Shown here piece by piece: positions 23,767 through 31,839 of a stretch of DNA of 64,000 nucleotides. Each line of letters opens with the position of its first letter. The first letter of the stretch is position 1. Source of the stretch: an uncultured Clostridia bacterium (GTDB lineage Bacteria > Bacillota > Clostridia > UBA1381). Made by a program: the position numbers and the translations under genes. The notes beneath the pieces were generated by a model that saw only the letters and a program-made list of their open reading frames with translations, was not told where the DNA came from and made no database searches. The stretch is from positions 62,001 through 126,000 of the forward strand of contig CAKSOE010000004.1 of NCBI GenBank assembly GCA_934476675.1, in the 5' to 3' direction.

Positions 23767-24612
23767 ATGAAGAAAATAGCGATTATTCCGAATGATATAA
23801 AAGATACCGGTCTTATTCAGACAAAGCGTATTATAGACTGCCTTTCTGGCAGGGTAAAGCTTTATATGCCGTCAAATTACAGTGTTGTGGGCGGAAATAT
23901 TAACTATGTTACGTTGGCTGAACTGTATGCTTCTGCCGATGCGGCAATTGTTCTCGGCGGTGACGGTACGATTATTCAGACTGCGGCTATGTGTGCCGAA
24001 AATGACGTGCCGGTAATGGGAGTGAACCTGGGGAGAATAGGTTTTCTTGCGGAGATTGAAACCGACTGCATAGAAGCTGCTGCTGAAAAGCTTTTAAACG
24101 GTGATTATACAATAGAAGAACGCATGATGATAAAGGCGGAAATTATAAAAAACAATTGTACAACCGCTGTATGTAATGCGCTCAATGATATTGTGATTTC
24201 AAAAACGCTTGAAGAAAAACTTATACATATTGGGCTCTATTCAAACGATGAGCTGGTAAACAGCTATGCTGCCGACGGCTTGATTATATCAACGCCGACA
24301 GGATCAACGGGCTATTCAATATCTGCGGGCGGACCTGTGGTAGATCCGTCAATGGCATTATATGTTGCAACGCCTATATGTGCTCATATGCTTTCGGCAA
24401 GGAGTGCGGTACTGAGTGCGGATAAGGTTATTGAAATTAAGATTGATTCGGAAATATGCGGAAATAAAGCAGTTGTTACGGCTGACGGCGATGTGCGCGA
24501 ATATATCTCCGACAGCGACAGTATACGTATAAGTAAATCAAAATACAAATTTAAGCTTATAAAGACAATTAAACAGTCCTTCTATGAAACGCTGTTGAAT
24601 AAGCTTAACTAA
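23767..24612 (+). CDS. nadK: NAD kinase
   Basis: ATP- or polyphosphate-NAD kinase making NADP+, 281 residues. The conserved IVLGGDGTIIQTA (GGDG, about 61-73), GVNLGRIGFLAEI and SAADGLIIST-PTGSTGYSISAGGPVVDP motifs are all present, the last forming the NAD site. The MKK start at 23767 follows GAGGTG. First gene of the operon that continues with argR and recN, as in many Clostridia. Confidence 0.95.
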   Translation: MKKIAIIPNDIKDTGLIQTKRIIDCLSGRVKLYMPSNYSVVGGNINYVTLAELYASADAAIVLGGDGTIIQTAAMCAENDVPVMGVNLGRIGFLAEIETDCIEAAAEKLLNGDYTIEERMMIKAEIIKNNCTTAVCNALNDIVISKTLEEKLIHIGLYSNDELVNSYAADGLIISTPTGSTGYSISAGGPVVDPSMALYVATPICAHMLSARSAVLSADKVIEIKIDSEICGNKAVVTADGDVREYISDSDSIRISKSKYKFKLIKTIKQSFYETLLNKLN

Positions 24613-24628
24613 AAGGGGAGAACGTGAT

Positions 24629-25081
24629 TTGAAATACAAACGTCAGGGACAGATTTTAAAGATAATCAAAGAAAAAGAAATAAAAACGCATGAACAACTG
24701 ATAGAAGAGCTCGACAAAAGTGGTTACAGCGTTACACAGGCGACTGTTTCACGTGATATAAAGGATTTGGGGCTTATAAAGGTTCCGGTTAAGAGCGGCG
24801 GTTCGATATATGCGGCATCGCACAGCATTGCTGCGGAAGGCGACAATAAAATCAATATGTTTTCCGATACGGTGCTGGAGGTAGACAGCGCTCTGCATAC
24901 CGTGGTAATAAAAACATATCCCGGAATGGCATCTGCCGTGGCAGCGTCTGTTGATTCGATGATGAAAAATGATTTTCTCGGTTCGATTGCCGGTGACGAT
25001 ACGCTTTTGATTATAACGGCGTCACCTGAAGCGGCATTAAACATGGCGGAAAAGCTCCGTAAAATATTCAGTGCAAAGTAG
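24629..25081 (+). CDS. argR: arginine repressor ArgR
   Basis: 150 residues. The N-terminal winged helix contains the family signature VTQATVSRDIKDLGLIKV (about 35-52). The C-terminal hexamerisation and arginine-binding domain has HTVVIKTYPGMASAVAASVD and GSIAGDDTLLI, where the GDDT segment binds arginine. A TTG start at 24629 lies 8 nt after AAGGGGAG. It represses arginine synthesis or activates catabolism depending on species; here the place between nadK and recN is the conserved clostridial order and says nothing about targets. Confidence 0.95.
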   Translation: MKYKRQGQILKIIKEKEIKTHEQLIEELDKSGYSVTQATVSRDIKDLGLIKVPVKSGGSIYAASHSIAAEGDNKINMFSDTVLEVDSALHTVVIKTYPGMASAVAASVDSMMKNDFLGSIAGDDTLLIITASPEAALNMAEKLRKIFSAK

Positions 25082-25089
25082 GGGATAAT

Positions 25090-26769
25090 ATGCTTAACAG
25101 TTTATCTATAAAAAATGTAGCGGTAATTGACAGCGTTAACCTCGATTTGTCAGACGGTTTAAGTGTACTTACGGGAGAAACTGGCGCCGGAAAATCTATT
25201 ATAATAGATTCGATAAACATGATTTTAGGTGCGCGTGCGGATCGGGAGCTTGTGCGTCACGGAGCGGAAAAAGCAATAGTTCAGGCGGTTTTTGATACTT
25301 CGGCAGAAATAGAAAAGTTGCTTTTGGATAATGATATTGACAGTGACTGCGAACAGCTAATAGTTACGAGAAGTCTGACCTCGGAGGGGAAAAGCGTTGC
25401 AAAAATAAACGGCACAATTGTACCTCTTGCACTTTTGCGTGAGGTGTCGGGACTGCTGGTAAATATCCACGGTCAGCACGATAATCAGGCGCTTCTTACG
25501 CCTTCAAAGCATATTATTTTTCTTGATGAGTATGCTAAGAATGAAGACCTTTTAAACAACTATAAAAATCTTTATTCAAAAATGAAAGAAATATCTTCTG
25601 CGCTCAACAGGCTCAATGTAAATGAGCAGGAAAAGAAACAAAGAACGGATTTATTGGAATATCAGATTAATGAAATATCCGCAGCAGACCTTAGCGAGGG
25701 CGAGGAGGAAGATTTGAGTAACAGGCGCGAGGTGTGCCGTAATGCCGAAAAAATATCCTCTGCCGTAAGCGCGGCATACGGAAGCCTGTATGACAGCGAG
25801 GGCTGCCAGAGTGCATATGACGGGATAAGCGTTGCAGTGAATGCGCTTGAGGATATATCGGAGCTTACTCCGGAGCTGCAAAACGCATATAACGTACTGT
25901 CGGAGGCGATGTACACCATACAGGACACCGTGCATGATTTGCGTGAATTTGCGGAGACGGTTGAATTTGACGAAGGCGAGCTTAACGATATTGAAGAACG
26001 TCTTTCGCTTATTTCAAATTTAAAGCGCAAATACGGCAATTCGGTATCGGAAATACTCGAATTTGCAAAAAAGGCGCAGGAGGAACTTGACGGTATAAAT
26101 TCGAGCGATGAAACAGCTGCGCAGCTTTCGCAGGAGCTTGAACAAATCAAAAACAATCTTAAAACAGCGGGCGGAAAGCTTTCGGCGGCAAGAAAACAAG
26201 CAGCACAAAAGCTGCAAAAGCAAATAATAACAGCTTTGCATGAGCTTAATATGGAAAACACAAGCTTTGAAGTCAGCGTCAAAGCGGAAGACATCTTTTT
26301 GGAAAACGGAATTGATGAGGTGGAATTTTTCATCAGCACAAATCCCGGCGAACCGTTAAAACCGCTTATAAAAATTGCTTCCGGCGGTGAATTGTCAAGG
26401 ATTATGCTGGCGCTAAAATCCGTTTTGGCGGACGCCGATAAAGTTGGAACGCTGATATTTGATGAAATAGATACGGGTGTGTCGGGGGCGGCAGCACTTA
26501 AAATTGCACTTAAATTACAGGAAATAGCACAATTCAGACAGGTTTTATGTATTACGCATTTGCCGCAGCTTGCCGCAAAGGCAGATACGCACTATCTTAT
26601 AGAAAAAACTGTTTCAGACGGTGCGGCACGAACAAGTGTAAGAAAGCTTGATTTTGACGGAAGAATTGCAGAATTATCCAGAATCATAGATGGCGGCAGT
26701 GAAAGCGGTATTTCAAAAGAATATGCAAAGGAAATGCTGTCTGGAAATAATCGGAGGAGGTTATCATGA
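25090..26769 (+). CDS. recN: DNA repair protein RecN
   Basis: SMC-like ATPase acting in double-strand break repair, 559 residues. Walker A TGETGAGKSIIIDS is at about 29-42. The long coiled-coil arms span roughly 155-365, and the C-terminal lobe has the signature ASGGELSRIMLALKS and Walker B LIFDEIDTGVSG, followed by ITHLPQLAAKAD. The Q/H-x-D-N-Q motif HGQHDNQALL is typical. It starts 8 nt after argR and overlaps the next gene by 4 nt. Confidence 0.96.
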   Translation: MLNSLSIKNVAVIDSVNLDLSDGLSVLTGETGAGKSIIIDSINMILGARADRELVRHGAEKAIVQAVFDTSAEIEKLLLDNDIDSDCEQLIVTRSLTSEGKSVAKINGTIVPLALLREVSGLLVNIHGQHDNQALLTPSKHIIFLDEYAKNEDLLNNYKNLYSKMKEISSALNRLNVNEQEKKQRTDLLEYQINEISAADLSEGEEEDLSNRREVCRNAEKISSAVSAAYGSLYDSEGCQSAYDGISVAVNALEDISELTPELQNAYNVLSEAMYTIQDTVHDLREFAETVEFDEGELNDIEERLSLISNLKRKYGNSVSEILEFAKKAQEELDGINSSDETAAQLSQELEQIKNNLKTAGGKLSAARKQAAQKLQKQIITALHELNMENTSFEVSVKAEDIFLENGIDEVEFFISTNPGEPLKPLIKIASGGELSRIMLALKSVLADADKVGTLIFDEIDTGVSGAAALKIALKLQEIAQFRQVLCITHLPQLAAKADTHYLIEKTVSDGAARTSVRKLDFDGRIAELSRIIDGGSESGISKEYAKEMLSGNNRRRLS

Positions 26770-27188
26770 TACGGATGGGAACTGTTATCGGCACAAAGCA
26801 TGGCAATGCACAGGTACGGCTGTATCGGCAATCCTCGTGCGGCGGCGAATGTGAAAGCTGCGGAGGCGGCTGCGGCGGTGATGCTGTGATTACGGCAGAA
26901 AATCCCTTGAACGCCCAAAAGGGCGATACCGTTGCGCTTGAATTGCCATCGGAAATTGCATTGTATGCTGCATTTTTGGTATATGTAGTCCCGATAATAG
27001 CATTGGCGGCAGGCTGTGTGATTGGAAACAAAATTTTTAATACTGAGCCGAAAATGATTGTTTTTGCTCTGGTTATGATGTGTCTGGCATTCGGCGCAGT
27101 TGTATTGTATAGCAAAAAACGCAAAAAAAGGTATTCGGTAAGAATAATAGATATAAGTGAAAGGGAGAATTGCACAATTGAAAACTAA
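26766..27188 (+). CDS. RseC/SoxR-reducing-system-like membrane protein
   Basis: 140 residues. An N-terminal Cys-rich segment (SSCGGECESCGGGCGG, about 21-36) precedes two membrane helices (about 58-80 and 88-110) and a basic tail. This is the RseC/MucC fold, part of the SoxR-reducing system in proteobacteria and found near Rnf-type complexes in others. In this anaerobe it may take part in electron transfer, but no rnf or rsx gene is in the window. The start overlaps the recN stop (ATGA) behind GGAGGAGG. Confidence 0.82.
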   Translation: MIRMGTVIGTKHGNAQVRLYRQSSCGGECESCGGGCGGDAVITAENPLNAQKGDTVALELPSEIALYAAFLVYVVPIIALAAGCVIGNKIFNTEPKMIVFALVMMCLAFGAVVLYSKKRKKRYSVRIIDISERENCTIEN

Positions 27189-29178
27189 CGAATATTCGCC
27201 GGCAGAACGTGTTGAATATCTCACGGAACAGCTGAACTATCATAATTATAAATATTATGTGGAGGACAGTCCCGAAATATCGGATTTTGAATTTGACGCA
27301 CTTTTGCGCGAACTTGAACAGCTTGAAGAAGAATATCCAAAGCTCAAAAGACCTAATTCGCCGACAATGCGCGTTGGGGGCGAGGCTGTTTCGGGATTTA
27401 ATGAGGTTCGCCACGAAGTGCCTATGCAGAGCCTGCAAAAGGCATTTTCAAAAGAGGAAATCTTTGATTTTGACAAACGCGTAAAAGAAGTCTGTACAAA
27501 TCCCGAATATGTTGTAGAACATAAAATAGACGGCTTATCGGTTTCTCTGGAATACATTGACGGAGAATTTGTACGAGGTTCAACGCGCGGTGACGGAAAT
27601 GTGGGCGAGGATGTTACGGAAAATATAAAGACAATTCGTTCCGTTCCGATGAAGCTGCAAGACAAAATCCCATATCTTGAAGTGCGCGGAGAAGTGTTTT
27701 TATCGCGTGATAATTTCCAAAAAATAAACGATATCCTTGAAGCGTCCGAGCAACCGCTGTTTGCCAATCCACGCAATGCCGCGGCAGGTTCTTTGCGTCA
27801 GCTTGACCCTAAAATTGCTGCAAAACGCAGATTGGATATTTTTGTGTTTAATATTCAGCGGATTGAGGGTATGGAAATAAATACGCATATTGACGGCTTG
27901 CGTTTTTTGAAGAAAGAGGGATTTAAAACTATTCTTAATGATACGGTGTTTTCGTCAATAGGAGATGCATATGAGCAGATACTGAAAATCGGCGATATGC
28001 GCGATGGATTGTATTTTGATATTGACGGAGCGGTTGTCAAGGTTAATGATTTTAAAATGCGGGAACGGCTGGGAACAACCTCAAAGTTTCCGAAATGGGC
28101 AATAGCATATAAGTATCCGGCGGAAAAGCAGACAACTGTTATAAGGGATATAAAGCTTCAGGTGGGAAGGACGGGGGTTCTTACGCCGCTTGCGATTCTT
28201 GATACCGTACGTGTAGCCGGAACAAATGTTTCAAAAGCTACACTGCATAATATGGACTATATTACACAAAAGGATATACGCATAGGTGATACCGTTGTTG
28301 TAGAAAAAGCAGGAGATATTATTCCGGCAGTAGTAGAGGTTATAGGCGAGGACAGAACGGGGGATGAGAAGCCGTTTTCAATGCCGGAGCATTGCCCTGC
28401 CTGCGGTGCACTTGTAGTGCGTGAGGCAGAAGAAGCCGCATACAGATGCACGGGAGTAAATTGTCCTGCTCAGAGACTTCGGAATATTATACACTTCGTT
28501 TCGAGAGGTGCAATGGATATAGAAGGCTTGGGACCGTCCATAATCGAACAGCTTATAGAAAGAGAGCTTATAAACACTGCGGCGGATTTGTATTATCTGA
28601 AAGCAGAGGATATTGCCGAAATGGATAAAATGGGCGAAAAGTCTGCTCAAAATATTTTAAATGCGCTTGAAAAATCAAAGTCAAATCCGTTATATCGGCT
28701 TATAAATGCCATGGGAATACGTCATATCGGCGAAAAAGCATCAAAAATACTTTCTCAAAAATATAAAACGCTGGATAATCTGCGAAATGCTCAAGCGGAG
28801 GATTTAAACTCAATAAATGATATAGGCGCTGTAATGGCAGAGTCTGTTGTTGAGTACTTTGAAGAACCGCAGAATATAGAATTTCTTAAAAAGCTTGAGA
28901 CTGCAGGTGTTGACTGCGTAGACGACAGTGAAAACAGCGGTACGGATAATAGATTTGACGGTAAAACCTTTGTTCTGACCGGCACTCTGGAAAATTATAA
29001 GCGTTCGGAAGCAGGGGAGATTATAGAAAAATTTGGCGGCAAAACCTCGTCAAGCGTGTCGAAAAAAACAGATTATGTTCTGGCAGGCGCAGAAGCAGGC
29101 AGTAAGCTTGAAAAGGCGCAATCACTTGGCGTAACCGTCATTTCGGAGAGCGATTTTGAAGAAATGATAAAGTCATGA
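27178..29178 (+). CDS. ligA: NAD-dependent DNA ligase LigA
   Basis: Seals nicks in replication and repair using NAD+. 666 residues, full length. Domain Ia has YHNYKYYVEDSPEISDFEFD. The adenylation Lys is in EHKIDGLSVSLEY (about 110-122) and other nucleotidyltransferase motifs follow. An OB fold, a four-Cys zinc finger (CPACGALV and CTGVNCPAQ), a helix-hairpin-helix region (GIRHIGEKASKILS) and a C-terminal BRCT domain (DGKTFVLTGTLENYKRSEAG) complete it. The TTG at 27178 follows AAGGGAG and lies within the rseC-like gene (11-nt overlap). Confidence 0.96.
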   Translation: MKTNEYSPAERVEYLTEQLNYHNYKYYVEDSPEISDFEFDALLRELEQLEEEYPKLKRPNSPTMRVGGEAVSGFNEVRHEVPMQSLQKAFSKEEIFDFDKRVKEVCTNPEYVVEHKIDGLSVSLEYIDGEFVRGSTRGDGNVGEDVTENIKTIRSVPMKLQDKIPYLEVRGEVFLSRDNFQKINDILEASEQPLFANPRNAAAGSLRQLDPKIAAKRRLDIFVFNIQRIEGMEINTHIDGLRFLKKEGFKTILNDTVFSSIGDAYEQILKIGDMRDGLYFDIDGAVVKVNDFKMRERLGTTSKFPKWAIAYKYPAEKQTTVIRDIKLQVGRTGVLTPLAILDTVRVAGTNVSKATLHNMDYITQKDIRIGDTVVVEKAGDIIPAVVEVIGEDRTGDEKPFSMPEHCPACGALVVREAEEAAYRCTGVNCPAQRLRNIIHFVSRGAMDIEGLGPSIIEQLIERELINTAADLYYLKAEDIAEMDKMGEKSAQNILNALEKSKSNPLYRLINAMGIRHIGEKASKILSQKYKTLDNLRNAQAEDLNSINDIGAVMAESVVEYFEEPQNIEFLKKLETAGVDCVDDSENSGTDNRFDGKTFVLTGTLENYKRSEAGEIIEKFGGKTSSSVSKKTDYVLAGAEAGSKLEKAQSLGVTVISESDFEEMIKS

Positions 29179-29903
29179 AGTATTTTTCTATACCTAATCT
29201 GCCGGACAGACAGGCTAAGGGAGTTGTTACCGATTACAGAATTTCGTCGGAAAGTATGACGGAGCTGAAAAGACTTGGCATAGAAGTTTTTAAAACATTA
29301 AAAATCGAAACGCTTTATGATGCGGTGTGCGGACATACGGATATGCAGCTTTATCACTTGAGTGAAAACCGATTTATTTCAGCACCTGAGGCATATGACT
29401 ATTATACGTCAATTTTACCACAATCACAGATTATTAAAGGTTCGAAACCTCTGTGCGAAAAATATCCGTATGATGTGCCGTATAATGCTGCGGCAGTTGG
29501 TAATTATCTTATTTGCAATGCAAAGTATACAGCAGCGGAAGTCGCAGAAAGCAGCGAAAAAACGATTATAAATACAGCGCAGGGATATGCTAAATGTTCT
29601 GTATGCATAGTCGGTAATAATGCGGTTATAACGTCTGATGACGGAATATATAATGCTGCAAAAAAATATATGGACGTTTTGAAGATTGAACCGGGATACA
29701 TTAAATTAAACAGTATAAGTTACGGTTTTATAGGCGGAGCAACAGGTCTTATTGCCCCTAATATACTTGCAGTGAACGGTGATATAAAAATGCACCCTGA
29801 CTGTGAGAACATAACTGCGTTTTGTAAAAATTACAGAGTAGATATATTATCGCTAAAACAAAATATCATTGAAGATGTAGGAAGTATTATTCCTATATTC
29901 TGA
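29175..29903 (+). CDS. DUF6873-type GME-fold protein
   Basis: 242 residues. I recognise it as the DUF6873 family assigned to the guanidino-group modifying enzyme (GME) fold, related to arginine deiminase and amidinotransferase. Visible features include GHTDMQLYHLSENRFI (about 54-69), VGNYLICN, KCSVCIVGNNAVITSDDGI, a Gly-rich ISYGFIGGATGLI and late MHPDCENITAFC, which could supply the Cys and His/Asp catalytic set. There are no experimentally known functions. It overlaps ligA by 4 nt (ATGA) and is last in the nadK operon, so it is co-translated with the ligase. A link to arginine through argR in the same operon is possible but not shown. Confidence 0.7.
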   Translation: MKYFSIPNLPDRQAKGVVTDYRISSESMTELKRLGIEVFKTLKIETLYDAVCGHTDMQLYHLSENRFISAPEAYDYYTSILPQSQIIKGSKPLCEKYPYDVPYNAAAVGNYLICNAKYTAAEVAESSEKTIINTAQGYAKCSVCIVGNNAVITSDDGIYNAAKKYMDVLKIEPGYIKLNSISYGFIGGATGLIAPNILAVNGDIKMHPDCENITAFCKNYRVDILSLKQNIIEDVGSIIPIF

Positions 29904-29942
29904 AAAATATTGCCGCAGAAAAATCTGCGGCAATATTTTTTT
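29903..29942. terminator. bidirectional terminator
   Basis: A 17-bp stem (29903-29919 with 29924-29940) containing TTGCCGCAGA/TCTGCGGCAA has A-run and T-run flanks. It ends both the ligA operon and the opposing kdgK operon. Confidence 0.9.
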
Positions 29943-29944
29943 AT

Positions 29945-30976
29945 TTATCTCTGAACTCTGCCCGAACCGTCGCCGCCTGCGAGAGCGTTAACTTCTTCGC
30001 GCGTAACGAGGTTGAAATCTCCCGGGATTGTGTGCTTCAATGCAGATGCCGCAACGCCAAATTCAAGAGCGTCTTTGAAGTTTTTACCGTCAACAAAACC
30101 GCAGATTGTACCGCCGGCAAAGCTGTCACCGCCGCCTACACGGTCTACAATCGGATGTATTCTGTATTCCTTCGAGTGATAAAATTCATCATCATCTCTT
30201 GAATAAATGCAAGCTGACCAGCCGTTGTCGGAAGCCGATTTTGAAACTCTCAGTGACGAAATCACATATTTGAAATTGAATTTCTCAACCATCTGCTTGA
30301 AAATGCTTTCATATCCTGCAAGATTGAGTGAACCGCTTGTAACGTCTGTATTGGCAGGCTTAAAGCCGAGAACTTTGTCAGCGTCCTCTTCGTTGCCTAT
30401 ACACACATCAACGTACTGCATGAGGTTTGACATAACCTTCTGAGCCTTTTCACTTGACCACAGCTTTTTTCTGAAATTAAGGTCGCAAGAAACGGTTACA
30501 CCGTGAGCCTTTGCAGCTTTTAAAGCAGCCTCTGTAAGTTCTGCGGCAGCGTCCGATACAGCCGGAGTTATACCTGTGAAATGGAACCAGTCAGCACCGT
30601 CAAAAATTTCATCAAAGTCAAAATCAGAAGCAACAGCTGTTGAAATTGAGGAATGGGCTCTGTCGTATGTAACGTTTGAAGGTCTCATTGCAGCTCCTGT
30701 TTCAAGGAAGTAAATGCCGAGTCTTTCACCGCCTTTTGCGATGTGCTTTGTTTCAACACCGTATTTTCTCAATGCAGCAACAGCACAAGCGCCGATGGGG
30801 TTTTCAGGAACTTTTGTGACAAATTCCGCATCATGACCGTAATTTGCAAGCGAAACGGCAACATTTGCTTCACCGCCGCCGTAATTGATGTCAAATTCGT
30901 CTGCCTGTATGTATTTTTCGTTGTTGGGGGTTGATAATCTGAGCATGATTTCGCCCATTGTAACTATTTTAGCCAT
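29945..30976 (-). CDS. kdgK: 2-keto-3-deoxygluconate kinase
   Basis: PfkB/ribokinase-family sugar kinase of 343 residues. The N-terminal MAKIVTMGEIMLRLSTP and YGGGEANVAVSLANYG are typical of KDG kinases, as is the catalytic DRVGGGDSFAGGTICGF (anion hole and base Asp) near the C-terminus. It would phosphorylate 2-keto-3-deoxygluconate to KDPG for the aldolase encoded upstream in the same operon. The ATG at 30976 follows AAAGGA. Substrate specificity is inferred from the pairing with eda. Confidence 0.9.
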   Translation of the reverse strand: MAKIVTMGEIMLRLSTPNNEKYIQADEFDINYGGGEANVAVSLANYGHDAEFVTKVPENPIGACAVAALRKYGVETKHIAKGGERLGIYFLETGAAMRPSNVTYDRAHSSISTAVASDFDFDEIFDGADWFHFTGITPAVSDAAAELTEAALKAAKAHGVTVSCDLNFRKKLWSSEKAQKVMSNLMQYVDVCIGNEEDADKVLGFKPANTDVTSGSLNLAGYESIFKQMVEKFNFKYVISSLRVSKSASDNGWSACIYSRDDDEFYHSKEYRIHPIVDRVGGGDSFAGGTICGFVDGKNFKDALEFGVAASALKHTIPGDFNLVTREEVNALAGGDGSGRVQR

Positions 30977-30997
30977 TTTGATTAGTCCTTTCAAAAA

Positions 30998-31654
30998 TTA
31001 TTTATTAAGCTCGCTTCTTGCAGCCTTTATGTTTGCTATAAACTTTTTAGCTGTTTCTGTTATAGCGGCATAATCGCCCGTCTTTGCGCCTTTTGTAAGC
31101 GACGAGCCTGCGCCTACCGCAACAACACCGGCTTTTATCCATTCGCCTACGTTATCTACGTCAACTCCGCCTGTCGGCATCATCTGAGCCTGGGGGAGCG
31201 GACCCTTTATGTCTTTTATAATTCTAGGACCGTAAAGGTCTGCCGGGAAAATCTTAACGATATCCGCACCGGCTTCCATTGCCGTAATAACTTCGGTTAT
31301 TGTTGCACAGCCCGGCATATACGGAACTCTGTAACGGTTACAAAGCTTTGCTGTTTCGAGATTAAACGCTGGACTTACGATAAAGTTTGCGCCTGCAAGA
31401 ATTGCCGCTCTTGCTGTTTCAGGGTCAAGCACCGTGCCGGCGCCCAGCATCATTTCGCCGTTCGAATACTTTTCCGCCAATGCGGCAATAACCTTGTCCG
31501 CTCCCGGGACGGTAAAGGTAAGCTCAATTCCCGTGCAGCCGCCTGCAAGGCAAGCGTCGCTGATTTTAATTGCTTCCTCCGCATTGTTGGCTCTTACCAC
31601 CGCAACAAGACCGCAGTCGGTAAGCTGTTTCAAAACCTGTTCTTTTTTAATCAT
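30998..31654 (-). CDS. eda: KDPG aldolase
   Basis: 2-dehydro-3-deoxyphosphogluconate aldolase (possibly also 4-hydroxy-2-oxoglutarate aldolase), 218 residues, class I. GGCTGIELTFTVPGA contains the Glu of the active site and DIVKIFPADLYGP carries the Schiff-base Lys. MMPTGGV is the phosphate-binding segment. It cleaves KDPG to pyruvate and glyceraldehyde-3-phosphate. The ATG at 31654 lies about 9 nt after AAAGGGA. Its stop is 21 nt before kdgK, so the two form one unit with the promoter at 31729-31757. Confidence 0.92.
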   Translation of the reverse strand: MIKKEQVLKQLTDCGLVAVVRANNAEEAIKISDACLAGGCTGIELTFTVPGADKVIAALAEKYSNGEMMLGAGTVLDPETARAAILAGANFIVSPAFNLETAKLCNRYRVPYMPGCATITEVITAMEAGADIVKIFPADLYGPRIIKDIKGPLPQAQMMPTGGVDVDNVGEWIKAGVVAVGAGSSLTKGAKTGDYAAITETAKKFIANIKAARSELNK

Positions 31655-31700
31655 TTTATACATCCCTTTCCGTGCCGTCAGCACAAAATATTAACAGTAA

Positions 31701-31727
31701 AATGTTCGTCATTTAAACGATTACATT
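31701..31727. promoter_or_regulatory. candidate operator in the eda-kdgK leader
   Basis: An imperfect dyad with outer AATGT/ACATT and inner TCGT/ACGA (centres one base apart) lies just after the predicted transcript start. It could bind a LacI- or GntR-type regulator. Weak evidence. Confidence 0.3.
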
Positions 31728-31728
31728 T

Positions 31729-31757
31729 ATTATATCATACCTTATTTTAGATTTCAA
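31729..31757 (-). promoter_or_regulatory. promoter of eda-kdgK
   Basis: TTGAAA (31757-31752) and TATAAT (31734-31729) on the minus strand with a 17-bp spacer. Confidence 0.72.
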
Positions 31758-31807
31758 TACATTTTTTGCATTATTTTTGCGAAATTCCATAAATTTATTG
31801 CAAATCA

Positions 31808-31838
31808 AAAAGCCGACGCATTCAGCATCGGCTTTTTG
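31808..31838 (-). terminator. terminator after the Na+ symporter
   Basis: Stem AAAAAGCCGA/TCGGCTTTTT at 31808-31838, T-run on the minus strand, directly at the stop of the symporter. Confidence 0.85.
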
Positions 31839-31839
31839 A

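Noticed and set aside
26592..27224. A 210-codon minus-strand frame over the recN end and the RseC-like gene
   Set aside because: Both plus-strand genes have family motifs and coupled starts; the antisense frame has neither.
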